DNA of 64,000 bases. Source: CAG-698 sp964385755 (GTDB taxonomy: Bacteria; Bacillota_I; Bacilli_A; ML615J-28; CAG-698). Position numbers and translations under genes: made by a program. The DNA lies in assembly GCA_964385755.1 (NCBI GenBank), contig CAYLPZ010000008.1, positions 4,307 to 68,306 on the forward strand. Reading direction: 5' to 3'. The notes beneath the pieces are model-generated. The model saw only the letters and a list, made by a program, of their open reading frames with translations. It did no database searches and was not told where the DNA came from. Of this stretch, positions 8,324 to 17,420 are shown piece by piece (position 1 is the first letter of the stretch; each line of letters begins with the position of its first letter).

Positions 8324-9460
8324 TTAGTAAAGTAAATACTTTTCTCTTATTTTACCAAACTCTTTTGTATCTCTATCAATAATTGCAAATTGTTCTTCTA
8401 AACTATAAGTACCTTTCATTATATAATCACAACCTGTGTTAAACTGTAACATACATGGTCTTCCTTCAACATAAGGCGGTAACACCTTATAATCTTCTGG
8501 ATAAAGATTCTTCATTATATCAAGCATTGCCCATCCAGTTTTAACTGCTGGAAATACATTTTTATCTAATATATGAACTTGTACTCCACCACATAATTTC
8601 TTCTCATGTTTTGAAAAAGTTGGAGTAAAGTATAATGGTCTAAAAAATACTCCTGGTATATTTAATTCGTTTAGTTTTCTAGCATATACTACAGGGTCTA
8701 CAAATGGTGCACCAACTACTTCAAATGGTAGTGTTGTTCCTCTTCCTTCACTGATGTTTGTACCTTCAAAAATACAAGTAGCATTGTAAACTAGCGCAGT
8801 ATTTGGTGTTGGAAAGTTTGGTGATGGCGTTACCCAAAGTTTCTTTGTATCTTCGTAATACATTTCTCTTGTATAACCTTCCATTAGAATTAGTTTTAGA
8901 TCACAATCAATTTGATATTCTTCATTAAATAGTTTAGCAACCTCACAAATCGTTAGGCCATGGCGCTGAACAATTGGATAATATCCAACAAATGAGCGAT
9001 AGTTTAAATCTAATATATTTCCTTCATAGATATTACATCCTGCTGGATTTGGTCTATCGAACACAACAAATGTTTTACCATATTCTTTACATGCTTGCAT
9101 TGCATAGGCCATTGTATAAATAAAAGTATAAAATCTACTTCCAGCATCTTGTATATCTATACATAGTACATCAAGTTCGTCCATCATTTCTTTAGTAGGT
9201 TTCTTAGTTTTGCCATATAAACTGTGAACTATAACTTTTGTTTCTTCATCAATATAGTCGTCCATTCTTTCACCCGCTTGGATATTTCCTCTTACACCAT
9301 GCTCAGGCGAAAATAAAGCCACTAAGTTTGTTTTTTCATGTAAAATATTTATTGTTGATTTAAATTCACTGTTTATTCCTGTGGGATTTGTTATTAATCC
9401 AACTCTTTTTCCTTCGAAAATATCTAAATAATTATCAATACAATCAATACCTAGTTTCAT
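8324..9460 (-). CDS. namZ: Exo-beta-N-acetylmuramidase NamZ (DUF1343)
   Basis: NamZ releases MurNAc from the non-reducing end of glycan strands. The 378-residue protein carries the family landmarks: GLITNPTG near residue 22, SPEHGVRGN...GERMDDYID, VFDRPNPAG, and SEGRGTTLPFEVVGAPF. Unlike the secreted Bacillus enzyme it has no signal peptide, so it should act inside the cell. A strong Shine-Dalgarno (GGGGG) precedes the ATG at 9460. The order namZ-nagZ with murQ and a beta-lactamase-like gene nearby parallels the Bacillus subtilis muropeptide operon. Alternating NamZ and NagZ action would reduce GlcNAc-MurNAc chains to monosaccharides. Confidence 0.93.
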   Translation of the reverse strand: MKLGIDCIDNYLDIFEGKRVGLITNPTGINSEFKSTINILHEKTNLVALFSPEHGVRGNIQAGERMDDYIDEETKVIVHSLYGKTKKPTKEMMDELDVLCIDIQDAGSRFYTFIYTMAYAMQACKEYGKTFVVFDRPNPAGCNIYEGNILDLNYRSFVGYYPIVQRHGLTICEVAKLFNEEYQIDCDLKLILMEGYTREMYYEDTKKLWVTPSPNFPTPNTALVYNATCIFEGTNISEGRGTTLPFEVVGAPFVDPVVYARKLNELNIPGVFFRPLYFTPTFSKHEKKLCGGVQVHILDKNVFPAVKTGWAMLDIMKNLYPEDYKVLPPYVEGRPCMLQFNTGCDYIMKGTYSLEEQFAIIDRDTKEFGKIREKYLLY

Positions 9461-9471
9461 TTTATCCCCCT

Positions 9472-10608
9472 TTAATTTAATTCATAACTATCATCATCTT
9501 TATAACTTTCAAAGTTCTTGACTAAATAACGATATTTCTTTCTACTAATCTGATAAATAACAAATTGAGGTAAACTAAACCCTAATAAGAACCAAATTGG
9601 TATAAAGAAACTATTAAACAAGCATAATACCAAGAGTACAGCATAAATTAATATGTAAACAATAGTAAATATTATATTCTTAAAAGCCATTGAAATTGTA
9701 AATTTAATTAATGTCATTGTATGCATTCTAAAATAAGCAAGTGACATTGGAAGTGACACTATCCACATTATAAATATAAATAGTGCAACTAACATAAAAT
9801 TATAAGATATCGTGTAAAAAAAACTTACCTCATTTACTGTTGTTAAAATCGAATAATAATAATATGTAGCAAATCCCATTAAACCTAAAAATAAAATAAG
9901 AATTAGTTCAACTCGCCACAAACTTTTAAAGTTATCCCATAGCATTTCAAAAAATAATACAAATGTGCTTGTGCTTCCATCTTCCCCAAATATCTTTATC
10001 ATAGAGAAAATAGTAACAAAACATGGAACAAATGCGAAAAATGCTAAGATTACTCCGATAATCATATATATACCTGCTAAAGTATGTTTTGTGTATACTT
10101 TTTCACCAATATTAACTTCTACATCATTTTCCAGTTTTATTATTGTATGGTTATTTATATCAATTTTACATTCATCTTTATTAACTGGACTAGTTAATAA
10201 ATCATCATATGTAAATGATTTTTTCATTCCGTTTATAACTAATGTTTCTCCATCAAAATATACTTCATCAATTTCTCTAATAAAATCTTTGTTAGGAACT
10301 GAGATTACATAATCTTCAATTAATAAATAAATTATACTTTCAGATAATCTATAATCTTTAATCGTTCTATTATCAGTAATTTTTCCAACATTAGTTGTAT
10401 TACCATTATTTTGTGTTAATATTATTTCTCCGTTTTCAATAGTAGCTTCTTTAATTGAATAATCATTTTGTGTTTGATAAAACAAATAAATTGGAACAAA
10501 CGCAAAAACTGAAATAATTAAAAGTGATAATATATTCCACACAACAAGCTTAAAAGCCCATTCAAAAAACATATATAACTTGCCACTAGTATATTTTTCA
10601 ACATCCAC
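9472..10608 (-). CDS. DUF624/YesL-like membrane protein with large extracytoplasmic insertion
   Basis: The protein begins like YesL/DUF624 proteins (FFEWAFKLVVWNILSLL, first membrane helix). Roughly 110 polar, strand-rich residues (about 50-160) follow before the remaining helices, which include the family-like segment FEMLWDNFKSLWRVELI. About six membrane helices are visible in total. DUF624 proteins usually accompany sugar ABC importers, and their function is not established. An upstream in-frame GTG at 10617 is possible, but the GTG at 10608 has AGGTG suitably spaced. It is the first gene of operon A. Confidence 0.7.
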   Translation of the reverse strand: MDVEKYTSGKLYMFFEWAFKLVVWNILSLLIISVFAFVPIYLFYQTQNDYSIKEATIENGEIILTQNNGNTTNVGKITDNRTIKDYRLSESIIYLLIEDYVISVPNKDFIREIDEVYFDGETLVINGMKKSFTYDDLLTSPVNKDECKIDINNHTIIKLENDVEVNIGEKVYTKHTLAGIYMIIGVILAFFAFVPCFVTIFSMIKIFGEDGSTSTFVLFFEMLWDNFKSLWRVELILILFLGLMGFATYYYYSILTTVNEVSFFYTISYNFMLVALFIFIMWIVSLPMSLAYFRMHTMTLIKFTISMAFKNIIFTIVYILIYAVLLVLCLFNSFFIPIWFLLGFSLPQFVIYQISRKKYRYLVKNFESYKDDDSYELN

Positions 10609-10631
10609 AAAAATCACCTATTTCTCTAATT

Positions 10632-10637
10632 ATTATA
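10632..10637 (-). promoter_or_regulatory. Extended -10 promoter of operon A
   Basis: TGG-TATAAT on the minus strand (extended -10, TATAAT at 10632-10637), about 24 bases before the first gene of the namZ-nagZ-mupG-anmK-murQ operon. The -35 region (TTTAAA at 17 bases) is poor. Confidence 0.5.
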
Positions 10638-10693
10638 CCATAAGAATGTATTTATTTAAATAGCTATAATATTATAATTCGTTATTAAAAAAT

Positions 10694-10716
10694 AAGACTA
10701 CCCATTGGGTAGTCTT
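10694..10716 (-). terminator. Rho-independent terminator of the first Big_2 binding-protein gene
   Basis: AAGACTACCC / GGGTAGTCTT, a perfect 10-bp stem with a 3-base loop, followed on the minus strand by ATTTTTT. It isolates the binding-protein gene from operon A. Confidence 0.9.
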
Positions 10717-10729
10717 TTATTTTTATATT

Positions 10730-13700
10730 CTAGTTAGATGCAGCGTATACTTTAATAATATCGTTGTAGAATGTTTCTTCAACTGCATTGAATTCTTCAT
10801 CATAACTTTCGCCTTTATACATTACATTGTTAGCTGGAGTCTTTAATGGAGTAGCAGATGTTGAACCATAAACAGCGTGAGCTGGATCGTAGAAGATTCT
10901 ATTAGCATTATAGAACATAATAGCTTTTACAGATTCTTCATTATCGATTCTCTTATTTAAAGAATTTCTTACTGTATCTTCAGCATTGAATAATGGGTCA
11001 GCTTCTTGATATGTAATTGTATTTAAGAACATTTCGTTCATAACTGTCCATACTTTTACATAACCATCACTACCTAAGCTTGATGGATATGGACGACCAG
11101 CAATGTACATATAAACACTTAGTCCACTTAATGAAATCTTAGTGTCAACATTACTCATATCATCTGGATATGGGAATGGTACATATGCATATTCAGTAGT
11201 TCCTTCGCCCCATAAATTATTTGGCCATCTATTATCAGTTCCACAGAACCACATGTAACCAGTTGTCATTAATGTTTCACCATCATGGAATGAATGTTCT
11301 AGATCATCAGTTTCAGCCCAAGTTTGAGTAGCATTAACTGCACCATTTTGAACTAATTCATAAATTAAAGCAGATGCGTTCTTAGATTTTGGTGTGTCAA
11401 TAAAGATTTTAACTGTATCAGAGTCAACAACTTTTTGACCAGCAGCATTAGTCATACCAAACCAATAATAGTATGGAGAACCTTGTAATACAAATTGATT
11501 TTCACCAAGTTTAGCTTGAGTAGTTAATACCCAATCTTTGAATTCGCTATAATGCCATCTATCTTGGTTGAACATTGCGGCAGGATCTTCTACACCAAGT
11601 TTCTTTAACCAACCATAGTTGTAGTATAATCCTAAGTCAACATATGTTGCAGTTGGAGAAAGACCTTGAGAAGCAATGTATAATTTACCATTGTATGAAC
11701 CAGCAGATTTAGTTGCGTTATCCATTTGTGATAAACCATATTTAGCATATAATTCACTTACATCAACAGCAGCATTTGCTTGTGCAAATTGATAAATCCA
11801 GTTACTAGATACGATACCTAAGTCACATTGACTAGTTCCAGCAGTAGCATTATCAATGATCCAGTTAATACGAGCAGTTCCCCATGGAGCAACATCTGGA
11901 TATGCAACTACTTTAATATCACAATTGTATTTATTTTCTACTTCACTCCAAGCTCTTTGTTTGTAAGCTTTGTCAGGTTGACTATATCCTTCTAAGAATG
12001 GATCATTATCTGTTAATGCAGAAGAAGCATTCATGATGATAATTTCATAACCTTTCATATCTCCAACAGCTGGTGGAGTAGGAACAGCTTGAATCTTAAT
12101 ATTGAAATAAGCACTCTTCTTAGTTGGATCAACTGTACTAACTGCTCTTACACGAATTGTACCTGTAGCGATAGCTGTAATTGTTCCATCTTCTGCAAGT
12201 GTAGCAAGTTCAGTTTTATAAAGTTCCCATTTAACTGTTTGAGGAGCAGTTTCAGGATATACAGCAGCAGCAAGTTTTAGTTTATAACCAACATACATTT
12301 CTTTTTCACCGTTGATTTTAACTTCTTCAACATCATAAGAAACCTTTTGTTCTTCAACTGTAACATTTACAACTTTAACAAATTCAGGTTTAATTTGAGA
12401 TGTAACAGTAATAGTACAAGTTCCTTCAGCAACAGCTTTAACCTTACCATTTTCATCAACTGTAGCAATATTTTCATCACTTGATACAAATGTTGCAGCA
12501 GGGTTACCATTAGCTGGAGTAACAGTTGGAACTAATGTTGAAGTTTTTCCAGGTTCAATTTTAACAGAAGTAACTTCTGTAGAGTTAACACCATTAGTAA
12601 TAATGAATGTTTCTGGATCAGTATATTCAGTTACTGTAATTTCAACTTCTGCATAAATTTCAGGATTTAATTGTGAGTATACATATAATGTACATGTACC
12701 TACACCAACGATTACTGGAGAACCATTAGCAGTTTTAATAGTAACAACACTATTATCACTAGATTCATAATATACACTCTTATTGTATTGTGTATCAATT
12801 GGAATAATTGTTCTCTCTAGATAATCAGTTAATTTGCTGTGTAATAATAATATATCAGCTTTATTTCTTAAAGTCATAGATGTTGGGCCTTGATCGGCAT
12901 TTGGATCATCAGCAGCAACAATTTCGATGTTAACATAATATGCTACTCTTGAATCAGCAACAGATGTAACAGTAACTTTAACTTTACCTAATGAAACAGG
13001 AGTTAAAACACCATCTTCATTAATTGTTGCGATTGATTCATTATCAACAGACCAAATAACTCTATCATCTTCTGGTGCTTCTGGGTAGAATAAATAACTT
13101 AATGCTAAATCTTCACCCATAGGAGCTTTATATTTGTTACCAGTAATAATAATGAAGCATGTAGGAGCTTCTAATTCTGTAACTGTAACTTTAACTTCAG
13201 CTTTTACTTGGCTATCTGCTTTTAATGTTGCAGTGATAGTTGCTTCTCCTGCTGCTAATGCAACAAGTTTAGTTCCTTCAACTTTAACTACTTCAGGATT
13301 AGATGAAACTAATTCATATTCACTTCCAACAGGTTTAACATTAACTGTTAATGATACTTCTTCACCAACTGCCATTTTTTCTTTAGCACCAGTGATTTCA
13401 ATTGATTTTGCAGTATCTTCAGTTACTGTAATTACTACTTGTCCAGATACTCCTGATCCGTCTTTTGCAGTTGCAGTAATTGTAGCTTGTCCTGCTTTTA
13501 ATGCTTTTACTTTATTTCCAGTTACTGATACAACAGATTGATCTGATACATTTAATGTATAATCTTTATTTGTTGCATCATCAGGTGCTACTTTAACAAC
13601 AATTGTTGCTTCTTCACCAACTACTAATGATTCACTAGTAATTTCTACTGCAACACTAGAAACTTTAATTTCTACTGCTTTTTCTTTTATTGTTATTGTA

Positions 13701-14008
13701 ACTTCACCTTTTTTACTTTCATCACTTTCAGCCTTAGCAGTAAATTTAACACTACCAGCTTTTAATGCTGTAGCTTTACCACTTTGGTCGATTGTAGCAA
13801 CGCTATCGTCACTTGAAGACCAAGCAACTTTCTTATTTGTAGCATCAGTTGGACTAACTTTTGCAGTTAATGTGAATGAATCGCCAACTACGTATTCTGT
13901 CTTTTCAGAAGAAACAGATACACTAGTTACAGCTACTTCTTTTTCTCCACATCCTACAATTGTAAGACCTAAAACTAATACTAGCAAGAATGATAAAATT
14001 TTTTTCAT
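10730..14008 (-). CDS. Giant solute-binding lipoprotein with seven Big_2-like domains (copy 1)
   Basis: A 1092-residue lipoprotein (signal peptide ending TIVGC-G, Cys20). About seven Ig-like Big_2 repeats span residues 25-655, each with a WSSxDxxVATID-type core. They are followed by an extracellular solute-binding domain starting near GYEIIIMNASSAL and running to the end. The arrangement is a binding protein on a very long stalk. Residues 1-277 are identical to the paralogue at 14.2-17.4 kb, and the rest is clearly diverged. The gene is monocistronic, between its own promoter and a strong terminator. Its likely partners are the permease pairs at 20.8-23.1 or 29.1-31.1 kb. The ligand is unknown; amino-sugar oligomers are suggested by context. 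Confidence 0.88.
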   Translation of the reverse strand: MKKILSFLLVLVLGLTIVGCGEKEVAVTSVSVSSEKTEYVVGDSFTLTAKVSPTDATNKKVAWSSSDDSVATIDQSGKATALKAGSVKFTAKAESDESKKGEVTITIKEKAVEIKVSSVAVEITSESLVVGEEATIVVKVAPDDATNKDYTLNVSDQSVVSVTGNKVKALKAGQATITATAKDGSGVSGQVVITVTEDTAKSIEITGAKEKMAVGEEVSLTVNVKPVGSEYELVSSNPEVVKVEGTKLVALAAGEATITATLKADSQVKAEVKVTVTELEAPTCFIIITGNKYKAPMGEDLALSYLFYPEAPEDDRVIWSVDNESIATINEDGVLTPVSLGKVKVTVTSVADSRVAYYVNIEIVAADDPNADQGPTSMTLRNKADILLLHSKLTDYLERTIIPIDTQYNKSVYYESSDNSVVTIKTANGSPVIVGVGTCTLYVYSQLNPEIYAEVEITVTEYTDPETFIITNGVNSTEVTSVKIEPGKTSTLVPTVTPANGNPAATFVSSDENIATVDENGKVKAVAEGTCTITVTSQIKPEFVKVVNVTVEEQKVSYDVEEVKINGEKEMYVGYKLKLAAAVYPETAPQTVKWELYKTELATLAEDGTITAIATGTIRVRAVSTVDPTKKSAYFNIKIQAVPTPPAVGDMKGYEIIIMNASSALTDNDPFLEGYSQPDKAYKQRAWSEVENKYNCDIKVVAYPDVAPWGTARINWIIDNATAGTSQCDLGIVSSNWIYQFAQANAAVDVSELYAKYGLSQMDNATKSAGSYNGKLYIASQGLSPTATYVDLGLYYNYGWLKKLGVEDPAAMFNQDRWHYSEFKDWVLTTQAKLGENQFVLQGSPYYYWFGMTNAAGQKVVDSDTVKIFIDTPKSKNASALIYELVQNGAVNATQTWAETDDLEHSFHDGETLMTTGYMWFCGTDNRWPNNLWGEGTTEYAYVPFPYPDDMSNVDTKISLSGLSVYMYIAGRPYPSSLGSDGYVKVWTVMNEMFLNTITYQEADPLFNAEDTVRNSLNKRIDNEESVKAIMFYNANRIFYDPAHAVYGSTSATPLKTPANNVMYKGESYDEEFNAVEETFYNDIIKVYAASN

Positions 14009-14020
14009 AATTGCCTCCTA
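13179..14020. repeat. 842-bp direct duplication, copy 1
   Basis: Covers the ribosome-binding site, lipoprotein signal and first three Big_2 domains of the binding-protein gene. It matches 16579-17420 at every base I compared except 13226 (T) versus 16626 (C), a synonymous Thr codon change. Identity stops abruptly at both ends. The copies are in the same orientation with an exact offset of 3400 bp. Confidence 0.95.
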
Positions 14021-14055
14021 TAGTATTTTGATATTGAAATTGTAATTCCATTTCT

Positions 14056-14094
14056 ATTATATGTTTGATATATGAAATTAAGAAAACCTTTTCA
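14056..14094 (-). promoter_or_regulatory. Promoter with cre-like operator, binding-protein copy 1
   Basis: TATAAT at 14056-14061 on the minus strand with a poor -35 (TTCTTA at 17 bases). The dyad AGAAAACCTTTTCA (14081-14094) overlaps the -35 and resembles a cre or LacI-type operator (12 of 14 on the other strand). The operator position matches the scheme at the other binding-protein promoters. Confidence 0.5.
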
Positions 14095-14156
14095 TATCTT
14101 ACGTTTATTTTATCACATTTATAAAAATATTGCAATAGTAATATTTAGTAAATAAA

Positions 14157-14183
14157 GGTTAACTAGCAAAAAGCTAGTTAACC
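14157..14183 (-). terminator. Terminator of binding-protein copy 2
   Basis: Perfect 11-bp stem GGTTAACTAGC / GCTAGTTAACC with a 5-base A loop, followed on the minus strand by TTTATTT. It closes the nagZ2-nagB-GNAT-binding-protein series. Confidence 0.8.
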
Positions 14184-14210
14184 TATTTACAAATTTATCT
14201 AGTTTATTTT

Positions 14211-17200
14211 CTATGCACCATATTGTTTTAAGAATGCATTCAATACTGAATCATAAATTGCACTTAATTCTTGAGAAGCATCATTACCTTTAACAGAGTT
14301 AAGAATTGCTTTTGGTAAATCACCGCTCCAGTGGTATGCAAAACTTTCATCAAACAAAGGGTCAAATAATGTTCTTGAACCAGTGTAGAAAATTGTTGCA
14401 TCTACTGATGCAGGGTCATCAATTCTTGAAGCAACTGCATTTCTCTTAATGTCTTCAGCGTTAAATAATGGATCCTCATTCATATATTGGATTGTTCTTA
14501 GATTCATATCTTGAACTGCACGATAGATACCTTCTTCATCAACACCCTGTGGATGCATCTTTCCAGCAATCATCATCATAATTGATTCACCTACAAAATT
14601 AACTTTTGTATCTTCTTTTGCAACTGAATCAGGATATGGATAAGGAACATAACCGTATTGTGTATCTTCTCCCCATAATTTATCTGGCCATCTATTGTCA
14701 GAACCTACAAACCAATATTCACCTGGTTGGAAGATTGCTCTACCTTCTTGGAATGGTGCACAATTTTCATCATAACCAATTTCATCAATTGCATAACAAT
14801 TGTTTTCAACTACTTTTCTTAAAATCTCAATTGCTTGTAATGAATATGCATGAGTAATATTTAATGTCATTTGTGTCTTATCCGCAAGTTTTACGCCTGC
14901 AGCATTTACCATACCTGACCAGTACATACTTGGTCCACCTGAACATACATATTCATTTTCTCCAAGTAATTTTTGTGCCTCTAAACACCAATCTAAAAAT
15001 CCATTAAATGTCCATTTTCCTTCGTTAAATAGTTCAGCAGGAGATTGTAGACCTAATTTTTTAACTAAACCATAGTTATAGAATAAACCACCAATTACAT
15101 AAGTTCTAATTGGGTTTAAGCCCATTGAAACTGCATGATATTTATCACCAGAAGAAGATACTTCTTTTAAAGCTGATTCAACTTGATTCATACCATATTT
15201 TCTAAAGTAATTTGTTGTGTCAACTGCCGCATTAGCTTGTGAGAAAGTATTAATCCATGCACCTGAGACAACACCAAAATCACATTGAGATGTACCATTT
15301 GTTGCATTATCAATGATCCAGTTAATACGAGCTGAACCCCATGGAGCAACATCAGGATATGGTAAAACTACTAAATCACAGTTGTATTCTTTTTCTACTT
15401 CATCCCATGCCTTTTGTTTATATGTTTTATCTGATTGGTTATATCCTTCTAAGAACGGATCAATATCAATTAATGCGGAAGCTGCATTCATCATAATTAT
15501 TTGATATCCTTTTAAATCAGGTATAGCAGGAAGTTCAGGAGCTTTTTCAACTTTAATTGTAAGCCATGCACTCTTTACTTTTGAATCTACAGCACTAACT
15601 GCTCTTACTCTTGCTGACCCTTCTGCGATTCCTTTTAATAATCCATCTTCAGAAATTGTTGCATATTCTTTAGAGCTATCATGAATTTCCCAAATTATTG
15701 ATGAACTAACACCTACAGGACTTACTTCAACTTTTAGTTGCAATGTATATCCTACAATTACCTTCTTTTCTGTTACAAAAATTGTGATAGATTCTGGAGG
15801 TTGATTTGGGTTAAATGGTTCTTTAATAAGTAAAGTATATTCATCTGAAATACCAGTAGTTTTATCAGTTACTTTAAATTTTGCTTCGCCTTCTTTTAAA
15901 GGTTTTACATATCCAGTTTCTGTTATTGTTGCAAACTCTGGTGTTAAAGCTTCCCATACTAAATCATAATTTGCATGAGCAGGAGTTTCCTTTACAGATA
16001 AAGTAATTGTTTCTTCAATTGTAATCTCACGACCTTGAATCTCTAGAGACTCAAGTTTTGGAGATTTTATTACTGTGATTGTATATTCATGTTCAACACC
16101 TGATACATCATCAAGTACTGTAATTGTTATAGTTCCTTCTTTAATTGTAGTAAGTACACCTCTGTTTGTAATAGTTGCAACACTTTCATCACTACTTGTA
16201 AAACGTAAATCATAGTTATTTGATAGTGTAGTACTTGGAAAAACATTATATTTTAGGTTGTAAGTATCAACATCATAGAAAATATCAGTTTCAGAAATCA
16301 ATACTTCAAAGTCTGTTAATCCCATACCTACATCGAAAACAGTTAACTCAAAAGTATATTTTAAATTATCATTTTCTTTTGCTTTGCAAGTGATTGTTAC
16401 TTTTCCTGCGGCTACACCAGTTAATGTACCATCTTCTTCAACAGTAGCAATTGTATCATCACTACTCATCCAAATAACATCTTGATCATCACCTGAAGCA
16501 AATAAGTAATTTAGTTCAACAAATGATCCAACTTCAAGTGCTTTTTTAGGATTAACTACAATTAGTTTTTCTTCACCAGTAACTGTAACTTTAACTTCAG
16601 CTTTTACTTGGCTATCTGCTTTTAACGTTGCAGTGATAGTTGCTTCTCCTGCTGCTAATGCAACAAGTTTAGTTCCTTCAACTTTAACTACTTCAGGATT
16701 AGATGAAACTAATTCATATTCACTTCCAACAGGTTTAACATTAACTGTTAATGATACTTCTTCACCAACTGCCATTTTTTCTTTAGCACCAGTGATTTCA
16801 ATTGATTTTGCAGTATCTTCAGTTACTGTAATTACTACTTGTCCAGATACTCCTGATCCGTCTTTTGCAGTTGCAGTAATTGTAGCTTGTCCTGCTTTTA
16901 ATGCTTTTACTTTATTTCCAGTTACTGATACAACAGATTGATCTGATACATTTAATGTATAATCTTTATTTGTTGCATCATCAGGTGCTACTTTAACAAC
17001 AATTGTTGCTTCTTCACCAACTACTAATGATTCACTAGTAATTTCTACTGCAACACTAGAAACTTTAATTTCTACTGCTTTTTCTTTTATTGTTATTGTA
17101 ACTTCACCTTTTTTACTTTCATCACTTTCAGCCTTAGCAGTAAATTTAACACTACCAGCTTTTAATGCTGTAGCTTTACCACTTTGGTCGATTGTAGCAA

Positions 17201-17408
17201 CGCTATCGTCACTTGAAGACCAAGCAACTTTCTTATTTGTAGCATCAGTTGGACTAACTTTTGCAGTTAATGTGAATGAATCGCCAACTACGTATTCTGT
17301 CTTTTCAGAAGAAACAGATACACTAGTTACAGCTACTTCTTTTTCTCCACATCCTACAATTGTAAGACCTAAAACTAATACTAGCAAGAATGATAAAATT
17401 TTTTTCAT
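14211..17408 (-). CDS. Giant solute-binding lipoprotein with seven Big_2-like domains (copy 2)
   Basis: A 1065-residue lipoprotein with the same signal peptide and first three Big_2 domains as the gene at 10.7-14.0 kb. It then has four diverged Ig-like repeats and a diverged solute-binding domain beginning GYQIIMMNAASAL. The C-terminal domains share the motif FLEGY-x-Q and the segment around DVAPWG...ARINWIIDNAT, so they are true paralogues, probably with different ligand preference. It lies 9 bp after a double GNAT gene and downstream of nagB, so expression with amino-sugar catabolism is likely. The ribosome-binding site is GGAGG, inside the duplicated segment. Confidence 0.88.
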   Translation of the reverse strand: MKKILSFLLVLVLGLTIVGCGEKEVAVTSVSVSSEKTEYVVGDSFTLTAKVSPTDATNKKVAWSSSDDSVATIDQSGKATALKAGSVKFTAKAESDESKKGEVTITIKEKAVEIKVSSVAVEITSESLVVGEEATIVVKVAPDDATNKDYTLNVSDQSVVSVTGNKVKALKAGQATITATAKDGSGVSGQVVITVTEDTAKSIEITGAKEKMAVGEEVSLTVNVKPVGSEYELVSSNPEVVKVEGTKLVALAAGEATITATLKADSQVKAEVKVTVTGEEKLIVVNPKKALEVGSFVELNYLFASGDDQDVIWMSSDDTIATVEEDGTLTGVAAGKVTITCKAKENDNLKYTFELTVFDVGMGLTDFEVLISETDIFYDVDTYNLKYNVFPSTTLSNNYDLRFTSSDESVATITNRGVLTTIKEGTITITVLDDVSGVEHEYTITVIKSPKLESLEIQGREITIEETITLSVKETPAHANYDLVWEALTPEFATITETGYVKPLKEGEAKFKVTDKTTGISDEYTLLIKEPFNPNQPPESITIFVTEKKVIVGYTLQLKVEVSPVGVSSSIIWEIHDSSKEYATISEDGLLKGIAEGSARVRAVSAVDSKVKSAWLTIKVEKAPELPAIPDLKGYQIIMMNAASALIDIDPFLEGYNQSDKTYKQKAWDEVEKEYNCDLVVLPYPDVAPWGSARINWIIDNATNGTSQCDFGVVSGAWINTFSQANAAVDTTNYFRKYGMNQVESALKEVSSSGDKYHAVSMGLNPIRTYVIGGLFYNYGLVKKLGLQSPAELFNEGKWTFNGFLDWCLEAQKLLGENEYVCSGGPSMYWSGMVNAAGVKLADKTQMTLNITHAYSLQAIEILRKVVENNCYAIDEIGYDENCAPFQEGRAIFQPGEYWFVGSDNRWPDKLWGEDTQYGYVPYPYPDSVAKEDTKVNFVGESIMMMIAGKMHPQGVDEEGIYRAVQDMNLRTIQYMNEDPLFNAEDIKRNAVASRIDDPASVDATIFYTGSRTLFDPLFDESFAYHWSGDLPKAILNSVKGNDASQELSAIYDSVLNAFLKQYGA

Positions 17409-17420
17409 AATTGCCTCCTA
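16579..17420. repeat. 842-bp direct duplication, copy 2
   Basis: Partner of 13179-14020, with one synonymous difference (C at 16626). Upstream of 17420 the two loci are unrelated: the end of a GNAT gene here, an independent promoter at the other copy. Confidence 0.95.

Noticed and set aside
13134..13541. Plus-strand open frames across the Big_2 gene regions
   Set aside because: They mirror the repetitive Thr/Ser/Val codons of the minus-strand lipoprotein genes, have no ribosome-binding site, and the same frame recurs in the duplicated copy.
10730..17408. Big_2 lipoproteins as phage tail or adhesin proteins
   Set aside because: Both end in a clear solute-binding domain and lie next to sugar-import genes; no phage genes are nearby.
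13179..17420. Insertion sequence or transposon as cause of the 842-bp repeat
   Set aside because: No transposase, terminal inverted repeats or target duplication; the repeat is coding sequence in frame in both genes.
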